The notes beneath the pieces were generated by a model. That model made no database searches and was not told the origin of the DNA. It worked only from the letters and a program-made list of their open reading frames with translations. The position numbers and the translations under genes are program-made. This document shows positions 8,356-13,894 of a DNA stretch of 13,894 bases, in pieces. The DNA is from DATMER01 sp036277235 (lineage in GTDB: Bacteria; Acidobacteriota; Thermoanaerobaculia; Multivoradales; UBA5704), in NCBI GenBank assembly GCA_036277235.1, contig DASUNJ010000863.1, forward strand, positions 1 to 13,894, given 5' to 3'. Every line of letters begins with the position of its first letter. Within the stretch, counting starts at the first letter, position 1.

Positions 8356-8667
8356 CTAGGGACAGCGACAGCCGCAGTAGCAGAGCGTCCAGTTCACGCA
8401 GTACTTGGTGCAGCCCCAGGGACAGTCGGTGCAATCCGCGGTGCACTGGGCGAAAGTGCAGGTGGCCGGCTTCGGGGAAGGGTTGAACAGGTCGAGAGCC
8501 GGAGCCGCCGTGGAACCGGCCTGCAAGGTCGGAGCGGCGGGTGCCGCGCAGGTGCCGGCGGATGGGGTGGAAAGAGCCTGGCTCGGGTCGGGCGGTTGGG
8601 CCTCGAGCCGTGGCGCCAGGAGCAGCAGGGCAAGAAGACAGGCGCAGGCGATCAGGGTTCTTTTCAT
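8356..8667 (-). CDS. Small exported cysteine-rich protein, function unknown
   Basis: 103 residues. GGAGAGGAT precedes the ATG at 8667 by six bases. Residues 1-23 are a clear signal peptide (MKRTLIACACLLALLLLAP, cleavage near LEA-Q). A Pro/Ala/Ser-rich linker with LFNPSPKPA leads to a C-terminal segment of 34 residues with ten cysteines (70, 75, 79, 82, 86, 90, 96, 98, 100, 102), the last four alternating as CYCGCRC. The mature protein is probably extracytoplasmic, with many disulfides or a bound metal. I do not recognise a named family. Small exported Cys-rich proteins with an LFxPxP-like linker may be common in this bacterial group, but that is memory, not a check. It is 81 bases downstream of kup on the same strand and faces the POT operon. 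Confidence 0.72.
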   Translation of the reverse strand: MKRTLIACACLLALLLLAPRLEAQPPDPSQALSTPSAGTCAAPAAPTLQAGSTAAPALDLFNPSPKPATCTFAQCTADCTDCPWGCTKYCVNWTLCYCGCRCP

Positions 8668-8721
8668 CGTCGATCCTCTCCGTGGAAACAGTCTGGTTGA
8701 TCCGACCGGCCTCCCCGGAGC

Positions 8722-8727
8722 ATTCTA
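8722..8727 (-). promoter_or_regulatory. Possible -10 box for the Cys-rich peptide gene
   Basis: On the minus strand TAGAAT lies between the kup stop and the peptide ATG, about 55 bases before the start codon. No good -35 is visible at 16-18 bp, so the gene may instead be read through from kup. Confidence 0.2.
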
Positions 8728-8748
8728 ACCGCTTGCTTGAGAAAATGC

Positions 8749-10659
8749 TTACAACCTGACCTGCATCCCCATCTCGACCACCCGGTTCGGGGGAATCCGG
8801 AAGAAGTCCGTCGGCCGCTGGGCGTTCCTCGACATCAGCGAGAAGAGCTTCTCCCGCCAGATCGCCATGCCCCGCTTGTTGCTCGGGATCAGGGTCTCGC
8901 GGCTGAGGAAGAACGTCGTGCTCATCACGTTCAGGTCGAGTCCCTTGGCCTTGGTCAGGTCGGTCACCTCGGAGACGCTGGGGTTCTGCAGGAAGCCGTA
9001 GCGGGCGATGACGCGGAAGAAGCCCTTGCCGAGATCCTCCACCCGCACCCGGTCGTCCACCTCGACGTAGGGAACCTCCTCGGTCATCACCGTCAGCAGC
9101 ACGACCTTGTCGTGCAGCACCTTGTTGTGCTTCAGGTTGTGGAGGAGCGCCGTGGGCGTCGACTCCGGGTCGCGGGACATGAACACCGCGGTGCCCGGCA
9201 CCCGGGGCGGCGAGGCCGGGGTGACCCCTTCGATGAAGCTCGCGAACGGGAGCGCCCCCTTCTTCAGCCGCTCCGCGAGGATCGCCCGCCCCTGCTTCCA
9301 GGTCGAGAGCAGGGTGTAGATCAGCAGCCCGACCAGCAGGGGGAGCCAGCCGCCCTCGGCGATCTTGATGATGTTGGCGCCGAAGAAGGAGATCTCGATG
9401 GCCAGGAAGAAGATGGCGCCGAGGATCACCAGCTGGGGGTTCCAGCCCCAGCGGCGGCGCGCCACCACCTGGGCGAGAATGGTCGTGATGACCATCGTGG
9501 TCGTGACCGCGACTCCATAAGCCCCGGCCAGGTTCGTGGACTTCTGGAAGCCCAGGACCAGGGCGATGGTGGAGAACATCAGGAACCAGTTCACCGCGGG
9601 GATGTAGATCTGTCCGATCTCCTCCTCGGACGTGTGGATGATCTCCAAGCGCGGCATGTAGCCGAGCTGGACCGCCTGCCGGGTGAGGGAGAAGGCTCCC
9701 GAGATGACCGCCTGGGACGCGATCACCGTGGCCACGGTGGCCAAGCCGACCAGGTAGTAGAGCGCCAGGCGGTTCTCCCCCGCCAGGTGGTAGAACGGGT
9801 TCACCACGGCCTTCGGCTCGTGGAGCAGGAGCGCGCCCTGCCCGAAGTAGTTCAACATCAGCGCGGGCATCACGAGCGCGAACCAGGCCATCCGGATGGG
9901 CCCCTTGCCGAAGTGCCCCATGTCCGCGTAGAGCGTCTCGCTGCCGGTCACCACCAGGAAGACGGCGCCCATCGCCAGGAAGGCCATCCACCCGTTGGCC
10001 ATGAAGAAGCGGGCCGCGTACACCGGATTGACGGCGGCGAACACCCCCGGATCGCGGAGCACCCACATCAGCCCGAAGCCGGCCAGGGTGGTGAACCAGA
10101 CCACCATCACCGGGCCGAAGATCCTCCCGATGCCGGCCGTCCCCTTGCGCTGGAACGCGAACAGCCCGATCAGGATGGCGATGGTGATGGGTACCACGTA
10201 GGGATCGAAGAAGGGTGTCGCGAGATGAAGCCCTTCCACCGCGCTCAAGACCGAGATGGAGGGGATGATCATGCCGTCCCCGTAAAGCAGCGCCGCGCCG
10301 AAAAGCCCCAGGGCGAGGAGGAGCCAGCGCCCGCCCCGCGCGTCGCGCAGCTGGGGAGGCACGAGCGACATCAGGGCGAGGATCCCGCCCTCGCCGCGGT
10401 TGTCCGCCCGCATCACGAAGATCAGGTACTTGATGGTGACGATGACGATCAGGGTCCAGAAGACGAGCGACAGCACGCCCAGGACGTTGACGCGGGAGAG
10501 GGCCACCCCGTGCTTCCTGATGTCGAAGCACTCGCGCAGAGCGTAGAGGGGGCTCGTGCCGATGTCTCCATAGACAACGCCCAGCGCTCCCAGCGCAACT
10601 CCCAGCATCGGACGTTTCGAAGAGCTTTTCGTGTGGGTCACGAACGCGGAACGTATCAC
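8749..10659 (-). CDS. kup: Kup-type potassium transporter
   Basis: 636 residues, normal length for Kup/HAK/KUP proteins, which import potassium with protons across the inner membrane. The N-terminus has GVVYGDIGTSPLYALREC (GDIGTSPLY at 31-39), the family hallmark. LYGDGMIIPSISVLSAVEGL, GSETLYADMGHFG and LNYFGQGALLL follow at the expected places. About twelve membrane segments run to near residue 455, then a soluble C-terminal domain of about 180 residues as in E. coli Kup. The start is uncertain: GTG at 10659 gives an N-terminal extension (MIRSAFVTHTKSSSKRP), a second GTG is at 10641 and an ATG at 10608. None has a strong ribosome site. The gene begins 16 bases after the TIGR02588 stop, consistent with co-transcription from upstream. 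Confidence 0.93.
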   Translation of the reverse strand: MIRSAFVTHTKSSSKRPMLGVALGALGVVYGDIGTSPLYALRECFDIRKHGVALSRVNVLGVLSLVFWTLIVIVTIKYLIFVMRADNRGEGGILALMSLVPPQLRDARGGRWLLLALGLFGAALLYGDGMIIPSISVLSAVEGLHLATPFFDPYVVPITIAILIGLFAFQRKGTAGIGRIFGPVMVVWFTTLAGFGLMWVLRDPGVFAAVNPVYAARFFMANGWMAFLAMGAVFLVVTGSETLYADMGHFGKGPIRMAWFALVMPALMLNYFGQGALLLHEPKAVVNPFYHLAGENRLALYYLVGLATVATVIASQAVISGAFSLTRQAVQLGYMPRLEIIHTSEEEIGQIYIPAVNWFLMFSTIALVLGFQKSTNLAGAYGVAVTTTMVITTILAQVVARRRWGWNPQLVILGAIFFLAIEISFFGANIIKIAEGGWLPLLVGLLIYTLLSTWKQGRAILAERLKKGALPFASFIEGVTPASPPRVPGTAVFMSRDPESTPTALLHNLKHNKVLHDKVVLLTVMTEEVPYVEVDDRVRVEDLGKGFFRVIARYGFLQNPSVSEVTDLTKAKGLDLNVMSTTFFLSRETLIPSNKRGMAIWREKLFSLMSRNAQRPTDFFRIPPNRVVEMGMQVRL

Positions 10660-10675
10660 AGCCCGTGCCAGGCGG

Positions 10676-11065
10676 TCAGGGCGTCTCGTATCCCGCGGCC
10701 CGGCCGCTCAGCCTGCCTCGAGCAGGATCGCTTCGGAACGTCACCCACCCTTCGCGCTTCGACTGGCGGGGAACGAAGGCGGCCTCGAAATCAGCCACCT
10801 CCGGTTCAGCACCGGGAGTCTCGAGAGTCACCTCCACCTTGACTCCCTCGGCGGTTTCATCCCCCCGGTTGTGAACGGTCACCGGAACGGCCCAGGCTCC
10901 GCCGCGGGGCTCGGGCCGTCCGAGCTCGATCGAGAGCAGGGCCGGGGAGTCGCCGCCTTTGCCCTGTACCGCCTCCCAGGCGAGGAAGCCGACGGTGCCG
11001 GCGACCACGACCAGGCTCACGGCGAAGACGATCCACTCCAAAGGGTGCTTTGCAATCCGACTCAT
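10676..11065 (-). CDS. TIGR02588 family single-pass membrane protein
   Basis: 129 residues. One membrane helix at about 11-32 (WIVFAVSLVVVAGTVGFLAWEAV) is followed by an extracytoplasmic beta-rich domain of about 90 residues (AVPVTVHNRGDETAEGVKVEVTLE...), which reads like an immunoglobulin-type fold. HPLEWIVF before the helix and the downstream pattern fit the TIGR02588 conserved hypothetical family, which is known to occur beside TIGR02587 proteins, as here. Its ATG overlaps the upstream stop by four bases (ATGA), so the two are translationally coupled and probably work together. No biochemical role is established to my knowledge. The immediate kup neighbour suggests an accessory membrane role in ion or envelope stress; this is inference. 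Confidence 0.75.
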   Translation of the reverse strand: MSRIAKHPLEWIVFAVSLVVVAGTVGFLAWEAVQGKGGDSPALLSIELGRPEPRGGAWAVPVTVHNRGDETAEGVKVEVTLETPGAEPEVADFEAAFVPRQSKREGWVTFRSDPARGRLSGRAAGYETP

Positions 11066-11913
11066 GACAGCAGCAGCAGCCTCCCTGCCGAGGCGCCGAG
11101 AGCGCTGGCGACCCCGAGCGTCACGGTCTGGGCGATCCCGGTGGCGAGGGAGACCCCCTCGAACCGGCCGAAGAACCAGAGGATGAACGCCGAGGCGGCC
11201 AGCGCCACGGCGTAGCTGATCACCGAAAGCGACAGCACCCTGCCGAACCCGTTGCCGTCGCCCGGCCGCAGCGGCTTCGAGCCGGTGAAGTCGCTATAGA
11301 AAAGGATGATCCCGCCCAGGACCAGGGAGAGGAGCGCGAGCCCGAGCAGCCGCCAGGGGGTGGACTCGATGGCGATCTGGAGGATCTCCTCGGTCGGGGC
11401 CACGTTGCTGGCGAACAGCACCGCGCCGCAGAGGCCGAGGACCACATGCGCGGTAAGACCCAGGTTCTCCTTGTCCTCCTGGCCCTGCATCCCCTGGCTA
11501 CCCTTGCCGTCTCCGCCGAACTGGGCGGCGCCGACCGAAACGCCGATCGCCGCGGGCACCCCTTCGACCACGACCTTGCCCAGGATCTCGGGGACGGGCA
11601 TGCCGGAATCGATCTGGCCGATCAGCCAGAGGATGCAGGCCGAGACGAGGAGCCCGAGGCCCAGCTCCTCGACGGCCTCGAAAGCGAGATCGGCCCAGCT
11701 CGCGTCCTCGTGCAGGCCGGCATAGCGGTTGTACCCGAAGAGCAGCAGGAATCCTGCAAGCAGGTAGACGAGGAGACGGACGGGCCGGGCGATGAACCCG
11801 GCCCACCAGACCTCCATGGTGTAGAGCAGAGGAAGGCTGAAGAGCAGGCCGCCGGTGACGCCGCGCGCATACTCCTGCAACGTCTGGTCGAGCGTCCGCT
11901 CGGTTGATCCCAT
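11062..11913 (-). CDS. TIGR02587/DUF2391 family integral membrane protein
   Basis: 283 residues with about seven hydrophobic segments. The N-terminus (QEYARGVTGGLLFSLPLLYTMEVWW) and the central ASNVAPTEEI motif match the TIGR02587 / DUF2391 family of putative integral membrane proteins. A Gly/Gln-rich charged loop (FGGDGKGSQGMQGQEDKEN, about 150-168) splits the two membrane halves. It is followed with a four-base overlap by the TIGR02588 gene, the known partner arrangement. The ATG at 11913 has no clear Shine-Dalgarno; the yciE-like gene ends 27 bases before it on the same strand. Function unknown. The family name is from pattern memory and should be checked by profile search. Confidence 0.78.
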   Translation of the reverse strand: MGSTERTLDQTLQEYARGVTGGLLFSLPLLYTMEVWWAGFIARPVRLLVYLLAGFLLLFGYNRYAGLHEDASWADLAFEAVEELGLGLLVSACILWLIGQIDSGMPVPEILGKVVVEGVPAAIGVSVGAAQFGGDGKGSQGMQGQEDKENLGLTAHVVLGLCGAVLFASNVAPTEEILQIAIESTPWRLLGLALLSLVLGGIILFYSDFTGSKPLRPGDGNGFGRVLSLSVISYAVALAASAFILWFFGRFEGVSLATGIAQTVTLGVASALGASAGRLLLLS

Positions 11914-11940
11914 GGCACCGGAGTTTATTGCAAAACCCCG

Positions 11941-12441
11941 TTACGCCTCGACCTCCTCCATCGCCTCGACGTTGATGGCTTCGGCAAGGGCGGTCAGCTT
12001 CTTGTCGGTAGCGCCCTCCTCGTCGAGGGTCTGCTGCAGGAGCTTGACGGCCTCGTTCTCGCCCAGGAGCTGGGCGTAGGTACGGACCGTGCCGTAGCCG
12101 GCGATCTCATAATGCTCGACGCGCTGGGCGGCGGCGATGAGGGCGGCATCGCGAGTCTCGTCGTCCATGTCCTCCTGCATGACCTCCTTGCCCTCTTCGA
12201 GGAGCCCCTCCATGCCCTTGCACTTCTTGCCGCGGCCGCTCTTGCCGAGACCCTCGAAGATGCGGTCGAGTCGCTTGACCTGCTCCTCGGTCTGGCGGAG
12301 GTGCTCCTGGAACCCGGCCTTGAGCTGGGGGTTCGTGGCCTTCTTCGCCATCTTGGGGAGCGCCTGTAGAATCTGCTTCTCTGCGCTGTAGAGGTCTTTG
12401 AGCTCTTCCACGTACAGCTTCCTCAGGGAATCGATCTCCAT
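11941..12441 (-). CDS. YciE/YciF-type ferritin-like protein (DUF892)
   Basis: 166 residues, entirely helical and soluble, matching the DUF892 family typified by E. coli YciE/YciF. These are ferritin-fold four-helix proteins induced by osmotic and general stress. The family opening is seen in LRKLYVEELKDLYSAEKQILQALPKM. Candidate metal ligands on the four helices are Glu13 and Glu21, His47 and Glu53, Glu109/His110/Glu112, and Glu141/Glu142. AAGGAG lies seven to eight bases before the ATG. A near-consensus sigma-54 element is at 12494-12509, giving a leader of about 43 bases. It is the first gene of a minus-strand run with TIGR02587, TIGR02588 and kup. The biochemical role of the family remains unclear; the fold assignment is firm. 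Confidence 0.9.
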   Translation of the reverse strand: MEIDSLRKLYVEELKDLYSAEKQILQALPKMAKKATNPQLKAGFQEHLRQTEEQVKRLDRIFEGLGKSGRGKKCKGMEGLLEEGKEVMQEDMDDETRDAALIAAAQRVEHYEIAGYGTVRTYAQLLGENEAVKLLQQTLDEEGATDKKLTALAEAINVEAMEEVEA

Positions 12442-12493
12442 CCTTCAGCTCCTTTTCTCAGTTAACGGCACCATTGCCTCCGATAGAGATAAA

Positions 12494-12509
12494 AGCAAGA
12501 GCAATGCCA
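12494..12509 (-). promoter_or_regulatory. Sigma-54 (-24/-12) promoter of the yciE-kup gene run
   Basis: On the minus strand the sequence is TGGCAT-TGCTC-TTGCT, one base off the sigma-54 consensus, with GG and GC at exact spacing. Predicted initiation near 12484 leaves a short leader with a good Shine-Dalgarno before the ATG at 12441. An enhancer site at usual distance would fall inside the start of the divergent MFS gene. Confidence 0.62.
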
Positions 12510-12550
12510 CGAGGGTGCGATATCGTGCGGAGAACCTGATAGGAGTCTGC

Positions 12551-13894
12551 ATGGCCGAGCCCGAGTCGTCCAAATACCCGCCTGCGTCCAAGCGCGAGAT
12601 CTGGAGCTGGGCGATGTTCGACTTCGCCAACAGCAGCTACACCACGGTGATCGTGACCGTGGCCTTCAGCGTCTACTTCACGCGCATGGTGGCGCCGGAG
12701 GGGCGCGGCGACTTCCTGTGGGGCTTGGGGATCGCCATCAGTAACCTGATCGTGCTCTCCCTCTCCCCGATCGTCGGGGCGATCGCGGACGATTCCGGGC
12801 GCAAGAAGCTCTTCCTCCTGGTTACCTGGCTGACCTGCGTGATCGGGACGGCGCTCCTCTGGTTCGTGCAGCCGGGCCAGGTGGGGCTGGGGCTGACGCT
12901 GCTGGTGATCTCCTTCCTCGGCTTCTCCTTCGGGGAAAACCTGGCGGGCGCCTTCCTGCCGGAGATCTCGACGCCGGCCAATATTGGGAGAATCTCGGGG
13001 CTGGGCTGGGGCCTGGGCTACTTCGGGGGGCTCGGCTGCCTGCTGCTGATCCGGCCGCTCCTGGCGGGGGACTTCGTCGAGTCAAACCTGCCGAACCTGC
13101 GCCTCGCCTGGTTGGTGACGGCGGGCTTCTTCCTGCTGGCAGCGCTCCCGACCTTCCTTTTCTTGAAGGAGCGCGCGCCGCGAGCGAACCGGACGGCGGC
13201 CGAGTATGTCAGGGCGGGGTTCACACGGCTGGCGGCGACGGCCGGCTCGGTGCGGCGCTTCTCGGAAGTGGTGCGGTTCCTCACGGTCTACTTCTTCTAC
13301 TACGCCGGCCTCTCCTCGGTGGTGGCCTTCGCGGGGATCTACGCCTCGCGGACCCTGGGCTTCACCTCCGACGAGCTGATGCTCCTCTTCCTTCTGCTCC
13401 AGATCTCCTCGGCCATCGGCGCCTTCGTCTTCGGCTGGGTGCAGGACCGTCTCGGAGCCGTGCGCACGGTGCAGATCACCCTGGTGCTCTGGGTCCTGGT
13501 CTGCATCGGCGCGTATGCCTGCGGGGAGGGGAGCGAGGTGGTGGTCGGCTCGTGGACGGGCAAGCAGCTCTTCTGGCCGGTGGGCCTCTTCGCCGGCTTC
13601 GGGATCGGCTCGCTCCAATCCGCCTCGAGGGCCCTGGTGGGCCTCTTCGCCCCACCAGAGAAAGCCGCGGAGTTCTACGGCTTCTGGGGCCTCTCCGGCA
13701 AAGCCGCTTACATGATCGGCCCCCTGATCTTCGGAGCCATCGCCTCGACCGCCGGCTCGCAGCGCATCGCCATGCTCTCCACCGCCGCCTTCTTCCTCCT
13801 GGGACTGATCGGCATGGCCTTCGTGGACGAGAAACGGGGGAGGGCGGCGGCGGCGGCGTGGAGCGAGCCCTCACCTCCCCGGCCCTCCTCTCCC
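12551..13894 (+). CDS. UMF1/Atg22-like MFS transporter (runs off the right edge)
   Basis: 448 codons are present with no stop before the window end. AGGAG lies five bases before the ATG. The N-terminus WSWAMFDFANSSYTTVIVTV (18-37) is the signature of the Atg22/UMF1 branch of the major facilitator superfamily. GAIADDSGRKK (76-86) is the loop 2-3 motif of MFS proteins, with a second copy of the loop pattern in FGWVQDRLGAV. Roughly twelve hydrophobic segments are visible, so the membrane part is essentially complete by about residue 427. After VDEKRG the frame reads five alanines from a GCG run and then SEPSPPRPSSP from what looks like a palindromic repeat, so the true stop is just outside or the C-terminus has been extended by the repeat. 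Substrate unknown; yeast Atg22 exports amino acids from the vacuole, but that need not apply. Divergent from the yciE-like gene. Confidence 0.86.
   Translation, partial: MAEPESSKYPPASKREIWSWAMFDFANSSYTTVIVTVAFSVYFTRMVAPEGRGDFLWGLGIAISNLIVLSLSPIVGAIADDSGRKKLFLLVTWLTCVIGTALLWFVQPGQVGLGLTLLVISFLGFSFGENLAGAFLPEISTPANIGRISGLGWGLGYFGGLGCLLLIRPLLAGDFVESNLPNLRLAWLVTAGFFLLAALPTFLFLKERAPRANRTAAEYVRAGFTRLAATAGSVRRFSEVVRFLTVYFFYYAGLSSVVAFAGIYASRTLGFTSDELMLLFLLLQISSAIGAFVFGWVQDRLGAVRTVQITLVLWVLVCIGAYACGEGSEVVVGSWTGKQLFWPVGLFAGFGIGSLQSASRALVGLFAPPEKAAEFYGFWGLSGKAAYMIGPLIFGAIASTAGSQRIAMLSTAAFFLLGLIGMAFVDEKRGRAAAAAWSEPSPPRPSSP
13867..13894. repeat. Beginning of a second CCCTC-type palindromic repeat (partial)
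   Basis: From 13867 the sequence is a pyrimidine-rich run with CCCTCACC, CCCCGGCCCTC and CTCTCCC blocks, the usual left arm of CCCTCACC...GGCCCTCTCCC palindromes that fold back on GGGAGAGGG. The right arm would be beyond the edge. Similar in composition to the hairpin at 8284. Only half an element is visible. Confidence 0.4.

Noticed and set aside
8737..10842. Plus-strand open frame of 701 codons antisense to kup
   Set aside because: Composition rich in His, Asp, Glu, Gln and Arg without hydrophobic cores or motifs; it is the mirror of a GC-rich membrane-protein gene, a common artefact.
12518..12525. CGATATCG palindrome in the yciE-MFS intergenic region as an operator
   Set aside because: Only eight bases and not extended by flanking symmetry; too weak alone.
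12755..12768. CTCTCCCTCTCCCC inside the MFS gene, similar to the REP-like arm at 8284
   Set aside because: It encodes an ordinary membrane-helix stretch (LSLSP) in the MFS frame and has no matching right arm nearby.

Overview
The window is high-GC, gene-dense bacterial DNA from an ordinary chromosomal region. No transposase, integrase, phage gene, CRISPR array, rRNA or tRNA was seen. The gene content suggests an Acidobacteriota member, perhaps Thermoanaerobaculia-like. It includes exported TPR proteins with a TonB C-terminal domain, a DUF885 protein, paired POT transporters, a UMF1/Atg22-type transporter and a small Cys-rich exported protein. This placement is inference from gene content; there is no marker gene.

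Layout, left to right. (1) 1-345, minus: N-terminus of a DUF885 exported protein, cut by the window edge. (2) 433-3491, plus: two tandem paralogous exported TPR/TonB-C proteins, then a PLP-dependent trans-sulfuration enzyme starting one base after the second one's stop. (3) 3583-3873, plus: a 96-residue lysine-rich histone H1-like protein. It meets tyrA (3882-4997, minus; chorismate mutase-prephenate dehydrogenase) tail to tail, and both stop codons lie inside one 18-bp perfect palindrome. (4) 4998-5346: a 349-bp non-coding divergent region with two exact sigma-54 -24/-12 elements, one facing tyrA and one facing the POT genes, with two dyads between them. (5) 5347-8278, plus: two POT-family transporters, the first of normal 14-helix type and the second shorter with altered motifs. 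They end at a long REP-like hairpin. (6) 8356-12441, minus: yciE-like ferritin-fold protein, a DUF2391/TIGR02587 membrane protein, TIGR02588 protein and the potassium transporter kup, closely spaced or overlapping, then the Cys-rich peptide gene. A near-consensus sigma-54 element lies upstream of yciE. (7) 12551 to the right edge, plus: a UMF1-type MFS transporter whose last codons appear to run into another palindromic repeat.

The unifying signal is regulatory. Two exact, one near-exact and one weaker sigma-54 promoter sit at plausible distances from start codons, in front of peptide uptake, tyrosine synthesis, a stress/potassium cluster and a nucleoid-like protein. None of the proteins is an obvious sigma-54 activator, so the regulator is elsewhere. 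The most system-like candidate is the yciE-TIGR02587-TIGR02588-kup cluster, which may be one sigma-54-driven stress/potassium operon.
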